Assembly: GCA_023432005.1 (NCBI GenBank)
Contig: JAEYVF010000168.1
Location: 1-11,450, forward strand
DNA: 11,450 bases
DNA from: Actinomycetes bacterium
Lineage (GTDB): Bacteria; Actinomycetota; Actinomycetes; Actinomycetales; Microbacteriaceae
Reading direction: 5' to 3'
Below are positions 1 through 7,060 of this stretch, piece by piece (position 1 is the first letter of the stretch; each line of letters opens with the position of its first letter). Position numbers and translations under genes: made by a program. The notes beneath the pieces were generated by a model. The model was not told where the DNA came from, searched no databases, and saw nothing but the letters and a program-made list of their open reading frames with translations.

Positions 1-50
1 GCGTTTGCGAGCCGCATGCCCCCGCGTGCGGCCTGGCGGCTCGCAAACGC
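1..50. repeat. 15-bp perfect inverted repeat with 20-nt spacer
   Basis: Positions 1-15 (GCGTTTGCGAGCCGC) and 36-50 are exact reverse complements. The spacer (16-35) can pair in competition, because GCCGCA at 11-16 also matches TGCGGC at 27-32. The left arm begins at the first base of the window, so the repeat may extend further left. There is no T-tract after either arm. It could be a terminator of a gene to the left, a protein-binding dyad, or a member of a dispersed palindrome family. The window alone does not decide which. Confidence 0.6.
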
Positions 51-67
51 CCCCGCACCCCCGCTGC

Positions 68-93
68 GCACGACGGATGCAGCGCTGTCGTGC
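68..93. repeat. Short inverted repeat in the leading intergenic region
   Basis: GCACGAC (68-74) and GTCGTGC (87-93) are exact reverse complements around a 12-nt loop, and the loop contains the palindrome AGCGCT. It lies between the larger repeat at 1-50 and the hairpin at 104-142. I see no open frame with coding character in 1-151. Any function of this small stem is unknown, and it may be chance in such GC-rich DNA. Confidence 0.3.
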
Positions 94-103
94 CGCTGGC
101 TGA

Positions 104-142
104 CGGGCGGGCGCCCTCCGTCGGGAGAGGGGCGCCCGCCCG
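104..142 (-). terminator. Hairpin terminator of the membrane-protein gene
   Basis: Positions 104-116 (CGGGCGGGCGCCC) pair perfectly with 130-142, giving a 13-bp all-G/C stem with a 13-nt loop. The stem starts 9 nt after the TGA stop of the minus-strand gene at 152-880. There is no U-tract on either side, as is common for intrinsic terminators in high-GC actinobacteria. Position and stem strength make termination the most likely role. Confidence 0.65.
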
Positions 143-151
143 GGTCGGCGC

Positions 152-880
152 TCAGCGCTTCGTGACGAGGCGCACGCCCGCGACGTAGAACGGCGCGAAG
201 AAGAGCGCGATGAGTACGATCGCGATCGGGCCCGAGACGACCATCGGCACGAGCCAGGCGAGGCCGCCGAACGGGGCGATCCACCACGGCACGACGCCCG
301 CGCGGGCGAGGCCGAGGGAGTAGGCCATGAGGCCCGCGAGGCCGCCCACGAGGCCCGTGATCTGCCAGATGCCGACCATGAGGTCGTTCTTGGCGGTCTC
401 GTCCATGAGCACGGCCTGGTCCATCGGCAGCACGTTGCCGGCGCTGATGAGGAACCAGTCCGAGAGCAGCAGGCCCGACATCTGGATCGAGCCGATGAGG
501 AGCACGACGGCGGCGATCGGCAGCCAGACGCTGCCGCGCGTTCCGCGGAGGAGGCCCCGACCCGCGACGGCGGCGATCGCGAACGCGACCCACCCGTAGT
601 GCAGGAGCGTGGCCGAGGCGATGCTGAGCGCCGGATCGGCGGCGAGCGAGGCGATGTACCCGGCCTCGCCGGGCTCCGTCTGCACGGGGGAAGTCGCCAT
701 CCCGGCGACGTGCAGCAGCGGCGCGACGATGAACGCGAGGCCGCCGATGCGCTCGAGCAGGTGGGGGCGGAACGGGCCGAGCGAGGCGCGGGTGCGGCGC
801 GGCTTGACGGCGGCCTCGAGGCTCGAGGCCTCGGCGACCGCGGTGGCGTCCGCTGCGTCGGGGGTGGGCGTGGTGGTCAT
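152..880 (-). CDS. Unrecognised multi-spanning membrane protein (242 aa)
   Basis: I do not recognise a named family with confidence. The start is the ATG at 880, because AGGTGCCT-type alternatives are absent and the minus strand shows GGAAGG about 7 nt upstream. Residues 1-35 are an Ala/Thr-rich, probably disordered cytosolic segment ending in a basic KPRRTR stretch. About six hydrophobic segments follow, near residues 43-60, 87-108, 118-140, 168-190, 197-214 and 216-236. A short polar loop at 150-167 contains LPMDQAVLMDETAKND. There is no signal peptide or catalytic motif. It follows the two-component system on the same strand with a 110-nt gap. That gap carries three GTCCCGT copies and an inverted partial copy, so it may be a target of that system. 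The frame stays open far upstream through the neighbouring gene, but that extension is a shadow of the response regulator and kinase. Confidence 0.85.
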   Translation of the reverse strand: MTTTPTPDAADATAVAEASSLEAAVKPRRTRASLGPFRPHLLERIGGLAFIVAPLLHVAGMATSPVQTEPGEAGYIASLAADPALSIASATLLHYGWVAFAIAAVAGRGLLRGTRGSVWLPIAAVVLLIGSIQMSGLLLSDWFLISAGNVLPMDQAVLMDETAKNDLMVGIWQITGLVGGLAGLMAYSLGLARAGVVPWWIAPFGGLAWLVPMVVSGPIAIVLIALFFAPFYVAGVRLVTKR

Positions 881-935
881 GGTGGTGCCTTCCGAGAGGT
901 GGTGGTGGACGATGCCTCCACCCTCGTGACCGCTC

Positions 936-989
936 GTCCCGTGGGGCGAGGGAGCGGGGTCCCGTCGCGGTCCCGTCCTCGCGCGGGAC
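936..989. promoter_or_regulatory. Cluster of GTCCCGT motifs, candidate operator
   Basis: In the gap between the response regulator stop (991) and the membrane-protein start (880), GTCCCGT occurs at 936-942, 959-965 and 970-976, and the inverted partial copy CGGGAC at 984-989. Start-to-start spacings of 23 and 11 nt are close to two turns and one turn of DNA, which would put the copies on one face of the helix. The same heptamer forms the dyad upstream of the kinase gene at 3772-3790. By eye I found no other exact copy of GTCCCGT or ACGGGAC in the window. Binding by the neighbouring response regulator is inference. Confidence 0.5.
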
Positions 990-990
990 G

Positions 991-1647
991 CTACAGTCGG
1001 CCGAGTCCCGCGTCGCGCGCGCGCACGATGGCCTCCGAGCGGTCGGCCACCTGGAGCTTCGCGAAGATGTTCGACACGTTGTTGCGCACCGTCTTCGGCG
1101 ACAGGAAGAGCGTCTGCGCGATCTGCGGGTTCGAGCGGCCCGCGGCGAGCAGGTCGAGCACCTCGCGCTCGCGCTCGGTGAGCTGCGGGAACGCGGGGGC
1201 GTCGGGGCTCGGCGGGCGCCCTGCGAAGTAGGCCGCGACGCGCAGCGCCACAGCGGCGCCGAACACGAGCTCGCCGGCGTCGACGGAGCGGATGGCGCGC
1301 ACGATCTCGTGCTGGCTCGAGCCCTTCACGAGGTAGCCGCGCGCGCCCGCGCGCATCGCCGAGAACACCGTCTCGTCGTCCTCGGACATCGTCAGGACGA
1401 GCACGGCGAGGTGCGGATGCCGTGCGGAGAGCTCGCGCGTCGCGGCGATGCCGTCGAGGCCCGGCATCTGCACGTCCATGACGACGACGTCGGCGTCGGC
1501 CTTGTCGACGACGTCGAGCGCCGAGAGGCCGTCCTCGGCGACGGCGACGACCTCGACCTCGTCGATCGACTCGAGCAGCATCCGGAGCCCGTCGCGATAG
1601 ACGGGGTGGTCGTCGACGAGGACGACGCGCGTGGTCTCTGCGGTCAT
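991..1647 (-). CDS. LuxR/NarL-family two-component response regulator
   Basis: The 218-aa length is normal for the family. The receiver domain (about residues 7-122) shows the acidic pair D12-D13, phosphoacceptor D58 in VVMDVQMPGLDG, T86 and K108 in YLVKG. All expected switch residues are present. A short linker containing PPSPDAP leads to the LuxR-type helix-turn-helix at about 154-216. It has the family hallmarks LTEREREVL, GRSNPQIA and LSPKTVRNNVSNIFAKL. The ATG at 1645-1647 overlaps the kinase stop (ATGA), and AGGAG at 1656-1660 lies 8 nt upstream, inside the kinase gene. Translation is therefore probably coupled and the two proteins are partners. It should bind DNA as a phosphorylated dimer. 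The nearby GTCCCGT/ACGGGAC motifs are the obvious candidate sites, though this is inferred. The physiological signal is not visible. Confidence 0.96.
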   Translation of the reverse strand: MTAETTRVVLVDDHPVYRDGLRMLLESIDEVEVVAVAEDGLSALDVVDKADADVVVMDVQMPGLDGIAATRELSARHPHLAVLVLTMSEDDETVFSAMRAGARGYLVKGSSQHEIVRAIRSVDAGELVFGAAVALRVAAYFAGRPPSPDAPAFPQLTEREREVLDLLAAGRSNPQIAQTLFLSPKTVRNNVSNIFAKLQVADRSEAIVRARDAGLGRL

Positions 1648-3749
1648 GCGAGCAGCTCCTGGGGTTCGGGTTCGGGTTCGGGTGCGGATGCGGATGCGGT
1701 GACGGATGCGACGGGCGTCGGCCCGGTCGCGGGCGTGATGGGGAGCGTGGCGACGAGCACCGTACCGCGGCCCAGGCCGCCGCCGACGGTGAACGTGCCG
1801 CCGAGCTCCTCGGCGCGCTCGCGCATCGAGCGCAGGCCGAGGCCGTGCGTCGCCGACGGGTCGATGCCCCGTCCGTCGTCGGCGATCTCGACGCGCAGCC
1901 GGTGGTCATCCGAGGCGAGGCTCACGACGACCTCCCGCGCTCCCGAGTGGCGGCGGGCGTTCGTGAGCCCCTCGGACGCGATGCGGAAGGCGGCGACCTC
2001 GGCCGCGGCGGGAAGCGGATGCGTCACATCCGACTCGACGCGCACCGCGCATCCGCCGCCGTCGACCCGTTCTGCCAGCTGCTCGATCGCGCGCGTGAGG
2101 CCCAGGTCGTCGAGCGCGGGCGGACGCAGCTCGTGCACGATGCGACGGATCGCGACGATGACCTCGCTCTGCTCCGCGATCGCGGCGTCGAGCACCTCGC
2201 CCGCGCGCTCGGGGGAGCGGTCCATGAGGTTGCGCGAGGTCTCGAGGCGGAGCTTCACGCCCGCGAGCAGGGGGCCGAGCTCGTCGTGCAGATCCCGTCG
2301 CAGGCGCGAGCGGCTCTCCTCGCGCGCGCGCACGAGCGACTCGCGGATGGCCTGGAGCTCCCGGCCGAGCTCCGCGTTGCGCAGCGCGGCGGCGGCGAGT
2401 CGCACGAGGTCCTCGAGGAGGCGCTGGTCGCGCGGCGAGACGACGGGTCGTCGGCCCGGCTGCATCTCGATGCGCCCGATCTGCGTGCCCTCGTACTCGA
2501 TCGGCACGCGCGTGATCTCGCGGCCCCGCGCGCCCACCTCGGCGGCGATCGGGTCGTCGTCGTGCCTGTCGATCTCGACGCGGACGTACGGCGACGCGAA
2601 CGCCTCCGCGATCGTGCGGGCGAGGTCCTCGACCCGGCCGGCGGTGTCGGTGGAGCGCGCGAGGCGGTCGCCGAGCGCCGAGACGAGGCCGTAGGGGTCC
2701 GAGCGCTTGCCGTACACGGCGCGCGCCGCAAGCGCGAAGAGCCTCTCGCGCAGAGGCGCGTAGGCGATCGTGACCGCGATCACGGCGATGAGCATCGCGA
2801 CACGGTCGTCGAGCACGCCGCCGACGAGCAGCACGAGCAGCACGTCGACGGTGATCGCGGCGACGATGAGCGCGCCGTACACGATCGTCCACGAGAGGAG
2901 GCGGTCGATGTCGTAGAGGCGGTAGCGCGTGACGGCGACGAGCACCGATCCCGAGACGAGGCCGATCGTGAGGCCCAGCAGCACGTCGACGGCCGCCTGC
3001 GGGAGGAAGGGGTAGAGGAACGTCGCCGCGATGAACAGGGCGCCCGACCACACGAGCCATCGCAACTGCGCGCGCAGCTCGGCATCCGCCCCGAAGCGCC
3101 GGCTGACCGCCACGACGAGTGCGAGCACGAGCCCGATGAACATGAGGGTGGGCGAGTTGCGCAGGATGAAGAGCCACACGTCCTCGGGCAGCTGCACCTC
3201 GAGAATGCCGGGGTCGAAGGCGTCGAGCTCCGCCTGCCTGCCGGGATCGTCGGCCGCGAGGATCGCGGCGGGCGCGAAGACGAACGAGAACGGCATCGCC
3301 AAGCCGCACACGACGGATGCGCTCGCGACGACCCGACGCCAGCCACGCGGGAAGCGGCCGTCGGGGAAGAGGATGAGCAGCAGCTGGATCGGCATGATGA
3401 GGATCGATCCGAGCCGCGAGTAGTACCAGAACGCCGCGGGCGCCCATGCGGCCTCGCGGTCGAAGTACCACGCGTAGTTGGTGCCGGCGCTCGCGGGGGC
3501 ATCGAGCACCCACAGCGTGCCGAAGCCGATCAGCACGAGGGCGACGGGGTGCCACGGCAGGCGCCACATGATGAGGGCCCCCGGGATGACCATCGCGAGG
3601 CCCGGCACGACGCTCGACCAGCCGGGCGTCTCGATGGGGTCGGGATGCGTGGGGAGCACGAGCGCGTCGAGGACGAGACCGAGGACGCTCGCGGCGACCG
3701 AGATCGCGACGAGCGCGATGACGGCGATCCGGCTCGTCGTATGGCGCAT
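1644..3749 (-). CDS. NarL-type membrane sensor histidine kinase
   Basis: The 701-aa protein starts at the ATG at 3747-3749. This places a basic MRHTTSR in front of the first membrane segment, and no better start lies nearby. Its Shine-Dalgarno sequence is weak. Residues 1-335 form a large membrane region of roughly nine or ten segments, with the FPDGRFPRGW loop near 128-137. Residues about 345-460 look GAF-like (weak call). The HisKA_3 dimerisation/phosphoacceptor domain follows, with H488 in RRDLHDELGP. The HATPase domain spans about 585-670, with N597 in the N box, DDGRG (624-628) and GLGL (636-639). The C-terminal tail is a low-complexity Ala/Ser then Pro-Glu stretch. The gene overlaps the response regulator by four bases (ATGA), so they are cognate. 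The input is probably sensed in or at the membrane, but no ligand can be named. The dyad at 3768-3794 sits 19-45 nt upstream and suggests autoregulation. Confidence 0.95.
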   Translation of the reverse strand: MRHTTSRIAVIALVAISVAASVLGLVLDALVLPTHPDPIETPGWSSVVPGLAMVIPGALIMWRLPWHPVALVLIGFGTLWVLDAPASAGTNYAWYFDREAAWAPAAFWYYSRLGSILIMPIQLLLILFPDGRFPRGWRRVVASASVVCGLAMPFSFVFAPAAILAADDPGRQAELDAFDPGILEVQLPEDVWLFILRNSPTLMFIGLVLALVVAVSRRFGADAELRAQLRWLVWSGALFIAATFLYPFLPQAAVDVLLGLTIGLVSGSVLVAVTRYRLYDIDRLLSWTIVYGALIVAAITVDVLLVLLVGGVLDDRVAMLIAVIAVTIAYAPLRERLFALAARAVYGKRSDPYGLVSALGDRLARSTDTAGRVEDLARTIAEAFASPYVRVEIDRHDDDPIAAEVGARGREITRVPIEYEGTQIGRIEMQPGRRPVVSPRDQRLLEDLVRLAAAALRNAELGRELQAIRESLVRAREESRSRLRRDLHDELGPLLAGVKLRLETSRNLMDRSPERAGEVLDAAIAEQSEVIVAIRRIVHELRPPALDDLGLTRAIEQLAERVDGGGCAVRVESDVTHPLPAAAEVAAFRIASEGLTNARRHSGAREVVVSLASDDHRLRVEIADDGRGIDPSATHGLGLRSMRERAEELGGTFTVGGGLGRGTVLVATLPITPATGPTPVASVTASASAPEPEPEPQELLA
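1663..1710. repeat. Hexanucleotide tandem repeat in the kinase C-terminus
   Basis: On the plus strand GGTTCG is repeated three times (1663-1680). GGTGCG, two GATGCG units, GTGACG and another GATGCG follow, in strict 6-nt register. On the coding (minus) strand this gives a tail of alternating Ala/Ser/Thr/Val and then Pro-Glu residues (about residues 681-696 of the kinase). Unit number could vary by slippage without shifting the frame. The repeat ends just before the AGGAG that serves the response regulator. Confidence 0.7.
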
Positions 3750-3767
3750 GCGCTCATCGTGGCAGCG

Positions 3768-3794
3768 GCGTGTCCCGTCTGTCACGGGACACGC
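3768..3794. promoter_or_regulatory. Perfect 11-bp dyad GTCCCGT-N5-ACGGGAC upstream of the kinase
   Basis: GCGTGTCCCGT (3768-3778) and ACGGGACACGC (3784-3794) are perfect reverse complements around the loop CTGTC. The dyad lies 19 nt downstream of the menF stop and 19-45 nt upstream of the kinase ATG, all on the minus strand. Two readings are possible: a menF terminator (though no U-tract follows), or an operator of the two-component operon. Reuse of the same heptamer at 936-989 favours the operator. Both roles could coexist. Confidence 0.55.
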
Positions 3795-3813
3795 GTCCTG
3801 CGCGCCGACGAGG

Positions 3814-5064
3814 CTAGGCGAAGGCCTCGACGACGGGCCGGAACTTGAGCTTCGTCTCGGCGAGCTCGACATCCGGGTCGGATGCCGCGAGGATGCCGCC
3901 GCCTGCATAGGCGCGGATGTCGCCCGCGGGCGACACCTCCGCCGAGCGCAGCGACACCGCCCACTTGCCGTCGCCGTTCGCGTCGACCCAGCCGACCGGG
4001 CCCCCGTAGCGACCGCGGTCGAGGGGCTCGAGCTCGCGGATGAGGTCCATCGCCTTCGACGTGGGCGTGCCCGCGACGGCCGCGGTCGGGTGCAGCGCCG
4101 CCGCGAGGTCGAGCGCGGAGGAGACGTCCGAGAGGGTGCCCTCGATGTTGGTGGCGAGGTGCCAGAGGTTCGGCAGCTTGAGCGTGAACGGGATCTCGCT
4201 CGCCGACACCCCCGCGCGGGCGTGCGGGGCGAGCGCGTCGAGCACGCTCTGCACGGCGTAGCGGTGCTCGTCGAGGTCCTTCGTGGAGGTCGCGAGCTTG
4301 AGGGCGGCGGCGTGGTCGGCGTCGGCGTCGGCGCCACGCGCGATCGAGCCGGCGAGCACGCGCGCGGTGACCTTCCCGTGGCTCACGCGCACGAGCGTCT
4401 CGGGGCTCGAGCCGATGTGGCCGTCGACCGCGAAGGTCCAGGTGTCGGGGTAGCCGAGGGCGAGGTCGGTGAGCACGCGGCGCAGGTCGCCGCCCTCGGG
4501 CAGGTGGCCGACGAGGTCGCGCGCGAGCACGACCTTGCGCAGCTCGCCTGCGCGGATGCGCTCGACGGCCTGGGCCACGAGGTCGCGGAACTGCTCGGGC
4601 CCGACCTCGCCCGGCTGCAGGGAGAGGCGGAACTCCGATCCGAGGGGCGAGGGGGTGGGCTCGGGCGAGGGGGTGTCGTCGCCCGCGACGCCGACCTGCG
4701 TGATCCACGTGACGCCGTCGCGGCGGCCCACGATCGTGCGCGGCACGATGAGCACGCTCTCGTACCGGGAGGTCTCGTCGAACGTGAACGCGCCGAACGC
4801 CAGGAGGCCCGACCCCGAGCGGCCCACGGGGTCGTCGACGGATGCCGCCGCCGCGATCCGCCGCCACGTCTCGGCCGCCTGCGCGATGCGATCGGGACCG
4901 CTGAAGGTGAGGCGCAGGGCCTCGCCGAGGCCGGCCACCCCCTCGCCGCGGCGCATGAACACGAGCGGCGCGCGCGCGTCGAGGAGCGGCAGCAGGGAGG
5001 ACAGCGGGTCCACCACCCGCGTGCGGGCGGTGAGCGCGGGGGCTGAACCCTCGGGAACGGTCAC
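3814..5064 (-). CDS. menF: Isochorismate synthase MenF
   Basis: This chorismate-binding enzyme (416 aa) converts chorismate to isochorismate, the committed step to the menaquinone head group. The C-terminal catalytic domain (about 155-412) shows KVVLAR with the general-base lysine K177, GSSPE (E222), LAGSIARG, DEH (E266), HPTAAVAGTP, DRGRYGGPVGW and the terminal E400/E403 with K405 of the Mg/substrate site. The N-terminal part contains FGAFTFD at 90-96. Residues 131-140 form a Pro/Ser-rich linker that looks like a low-complexity insertion. The start is GTG at 5062-5064. It is preceded by GGAG at very short spacing and by a -10-like TAGGGT exactly 6 nt upstream, so the mRNA may be leaderless. 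Divergence from menG supports MenF rather than a siderophore (EntC/DhbC) role, since no siderophore genes are visible here. Confidence 0.93.
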   Translation of the reverse strand: MTVPEGSAPALTARTRVVDPLSSLLPLLDARAPLVFMRRGEGVAGLGEALRLTFSGPDRIAQAAETWRRIAAAASVDDPVGRSGSGLLAFGAFTFDETSRYESVLIVPRTIVGRRDGVTWITQVGVAGDDTPSPEPTPSPLGSEFRLSLQPGEVGPEQFRDLVAQAVERIRAGELRKVVLARDLVGHLPEGGDLRRVLTDLALGYPDTWTFAVDGHIGSSPETLVRVSHGKVTARVLAGSIARGADADADHAAALKLATSTKDLDEHRYAVQSVLDALAPHARAGVSASEIPFTLKLPNLWHLATNIEGTLSDVSSALDLAAALHPTAAVAGTPTSKAMDLIRELEPLDRGRYGGPVGWVDANGDGKWAVSLRSAEVSPAGDIRAYAGGGILAASDPDVELAETKLKFRPVVEAFA

Positions 5065-5070
5065 GTCTCC

Positions 5071-5076
5071 ACCCTA
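5071..5076 (-). promoter_or_regulatory. Candidate -10 element of menF (leaderless)
   Basis: On the minus strand TAGGGT matches TANNNT and is followed by 6 nt (GGAGAC) and then the GTG start of menF, so transcription would begin at or next to the start codon. No convincing -35 hexamer is visible. The GGAG inside the 6-nt gap could alternatively be a very close Shine-Dalgarno sequence of a longer mRNA. Confidence 0.45.
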
Positions 5077-5167
5077 GGCCGGTCCACCGCCGGTGGTGTT
5101 CCCCGGGGAGGTTGCACGGAGGGGGCGAGGTGACCAAGGGCCCAGGCGTCGCCGCATGGGGCCCGGA

Positions 5168-5173
5168 TAGGAT
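5168..5173 (+). promoter_or_regulatory. Candidate -10 element of the menG operon (leaderless)
   Basis: TAGGAT matches TANNNT and lies 5 nt before GTG at 5179 and 8 nt before GTG at 5182, the spacing expected for a leaderless actinobacterial mRNA. The 114-nt divergent gap (5065-5178) contains no good -35 hexamer. It does hold small palindromes such as CCACCG/CGGTGG (5084-5096) and CCCCGGGG (5101-5108). Confidence 0.45.
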
Positions 5174-5178
5174 GGCCC

Positions 5179-5931
5179 GTGGTGAACAGGGCGGACATGG
5201 AGAAGCGGCCGGACGAGGTGTCCGGCATGTTCGACGACGTCGCCCGCGGCTACGACCGCACCAACGACATCCTGTCGCTCGGCAACGCGCCCCTGTGGCG
5301 CATCGCGACCGTGCGGGCGATCGCGCCGCAACCGGGCGAGCGCATCCTCGACATCGCCGCGGGCACGGGCACGTCGTCGGCGGCTCTCGCGAAGTCGGGT
5401 GCGTCGGTCGTCGCGGTCGACTTCTCGCCCGGCATGATCGCCGAGGGTCGCAAGCGTCACCCGAAGCTCGAGTTCGTCGAGGCCGACGCCGAGCGCCTGC
5501 CGTTCGGCGACGACGAGTTCGACGCCGTCACCATCAGCTTCGGGCTACGCAACATCTCCGACCCGATCGTGGCGCTCGGCGAGATGTACCGCGTGCTCAA
5601 GCCCGGCGGGCGTCTCGTGGTGTGCGAGTTCTCGCATCCGACCAATCCCGTCATGCGTCTCGGCTACGAGGGCTGGATGAGGCTCGGCATGCCCGTCGTC
5701 GCAGGCCTCGCGAGCAGCAACCCCGACGCGTACCGCTACCTGATGGAGTCCATCAGCCAGTGGCCCGACCAGCAGTCCCTCGCCAAGTGGATCCGCGGCG
5801 TGGGCTTCGCACGCGTCGCGCACCGCGATCTCACGGGCGGCGTCGTCGCCCTGCACCGCGCGTACAAGCCGATCGATCCGGCGGTTCGCGCATCCCACGC
5901 CCGCCGCCGCGCACCGCGCGCCACCACCTGA
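5179..5931 (+). CDS. menG: Demethylmenaquinone methyltransferase MenG (UbiE family)
   Basis: The enzyme uses S-adenosylmethionine to methylate demethylmenaquinone, the final step of menaquinone synthesis, at the cytosolic face of the membrane. The 250-aa length fits the family. SAM-binding motif I is DIAAGTGTS (58-66), and D81 is the acidic residue ending the second strand. UbiE hallmarks follow: FGLRNISD (121-128), RVLKPGGRLVVCEFS (138-152) and YRYLMESISQWPDQ (185-198). The last 20 residues are an Arg/Ala-rich basic tail beyond the usual family end at ALHRAYKP. The start is GTG at 5179, or GTG at 5182. The ATG at 5197 is a third option that would still keep all motifs. It is the first gene of an apparent operon with the prenyl synthase, 19 nt downstream. 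Confidence 0.95.
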   Translation: MVNRADMEKRPDEVSGMFDDVARGYDRTNDILSLGNAPLWRIATVRAIAPQPGERILDIAAGTGTSSAALAKSGASVVAVDFSPGMIAEGRKRHPKLEFVEADAERLPFGDDEFDAVTISFGLRNISDPIVALGEMYRVLKPGGRLVVCEFSHPTNPVMRLGYEGWMRLGMPVVAGLASSNPDAYRYLMESISQWPDQQSLAKWIRGVGFARVAHRDLTGGVVALHRAYKPIDPAVRASHARRRAPRATT

Positions 5932-5950
5932 CCACGAGAACGGCCCTCAC

Positions 5951-7012
5951 GTGACCCCGTCACCCTCGATCGTCCGCCGCCGAACGCTCGGCGCCTCGCT
6001 CGGACTCGGCGACGCGCTCTTCGCGTCGAACGAGGAGAAGACCTTCGCGCGCGCGATCGAGGCAGGGCTCGACGCGGTCGAGGCGGGTCTGACGGCGCAG
6101 CTCTCGTTCGCCGACGACATCGCGGATGCCGCGGGTCGCTATCTCATGGATGCGGGCGGCAAGCGCGTGCGCCCGGTGCTCGCGCTCCTCACGGCGCAGC
6201 TCGGCGACGGCGCGACCGACGACGTGGTGGTGGCGGCGCAGGCGGTCGAGATCACGCACGTCGCCTCGCTCTACCACGACGACGTCATGGACGACGCGCA
6301 GGTGCGCCGCGGAGTCCCCAGCGCGCAGACGGTGTGGGGCAACTCGGTCGCGATCCTCACCGGCGACCTGCTGTTCGCGCGCGCCTCGAAGCTCGTCGCG
6401 GGCCTCGGCGAGCGCGCCCTCACGATCCAGGCCGACGTCTTCGAGCGGCTGTGCCTCGGTCAGCTGCACGAGACGATCGGGCCGCAGCCCGGGCAGGATC
6501 CGATCGAGCACTACCTCGGGGTGCTCGCCGACAAGACGGGATCGCTCATCTCGTGTGCGGCGCTCGTCGGCGTCATCTTCTCCAATGCGCGCGACGAGTA
6601 CCGCGACCCCGTGCAGGCCTTCGGCGAGAAGGTCGGGGTGGCGTTCCAGCTCGTCGACGACGTCATCGACCTCTCGGCCGCGGTCGAGCAGACCGGCAAG
6701 GCGGCCGGCACCGACCTGCGCGCGGGCGTGCCGACGCTGCCGCTGCTCTACCTGCGCCGCGAGGCCGAGACGGATGCCGGGGCCGCCGCGCTCCTCGCGC
6801 GCCTCGACGAGGGCCTCGCGACCGACGCCGATCCCGAGGTATTCGCGCAGGCCGTCGCCGAGCTGCGCGAGCATCCGGTCACCGCCGCCACGATCGCCGA
6901 GGCCCGCCGCTGGGCCGACGAGGCCGTCGAGGCGCTCGCGCCGCTGCCCGAGGGGCCGGTCAAGAAGTCGCTCAGCCGTTTCGCGCAGGCGATCGTCGAG
7001 CGCTCCGGCTGA
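5951..7012 (+). CDS. Long-chain trans-polyprenyl diphosphate synthase
   Basis: This is an all-helical prenyltransferase (353 aa) that condenses isopentenyl diphosphate onto allylic primers, making the isoprenoid side chain for menaquinone. The first aspartate-rich motif is DDVMD (110-114), the second is DDVID (236-240), and the substrate-binding GGKRVRP is at 69-75. The residue five before the first motif is alanine (A105). In this family small residues there go with long products, whereas aromatic ones stop at C15-C20. That agrees with a quinone-tail enzyme (heptaprenyl to decaprenyl or longer), but the exact length cannot be read. The start is GTG at 5951, 19 nt after menG, with only a weak GAGAA upstream, so coupling to menG is likely. 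I leave the symbol empty because hepT, ispB and grcC names depend on chain length. Confidence 0.93.
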   Translation: MTPSPSIVRRRTLGASLGLGDALFASNEEKTFARAIEAGLDAVEAGLTAQLSFADDIADAAGRYLMDAGGKRVRPVLALLTAQLGDGATDDVVVAAQAVEITHVASLYHDDVMDDAQVRRGVPSAQTVWGNSVAILTGDLLFARASKLVAGLGERALTIQADVFERLCLGQLHETIGPQPGQDPIEHYLGVLADKTGSLISCAALVGVIFSNARDEYRDPVQAFGEKVGVAFQLVDDVIDLSAAVEQTGKAAGTDLRAGVPTLPLLYLRREAETDAGAAALLARLDEGLATDADPEVFAQAVAELREHPVTAATIAEARRWADEAVEALAPLPEGPVKKSLSRFAQAIVERSG

Positions 7013-7060
7013 GCGCTCCCGGCGCCGCCCCGCACGCAACCCCCCGCGCCCCCGGCGCAC

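Noticed and set aside
881..1909. The frame of the membrane-protein gene stays open upstream to 1909, giving a 585-aa reading
   Set aside because: The upstream part is an Arg/Pro-rich translation lying over the response regulator and the end of the kinase in another frame. The ATG at 880 has a good Shine-Dalgarno sequence and begins a coherent membrane protein.
1309..3848. Long plus-strand open frames opposite the kinase and regulator
   Set aside because: Their translations are low-complexity Arg/Asp/His-rich sequences typical of the antisense strand of very GC-rich genes. The minus strand encodes clear, motif-complete proteins.
3814..5064. Isochorismate synthase of a siderophore pathway, or a salicylate or anthranilate synthase
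   Set aside because: No siderophore genes are near, and the divergent neighbour is MenG followed by a quinone-tail synthase, so the menaquinone role is the better reading.
5081..5108. Small palindromes CCACCG/CGGTGG and CCCCGGGG between menF and menG as an operator
   Set aside because: They are very short and composed of G/C runs that arise often by chance at this base composition. No second copy near another quinone gene supports them.
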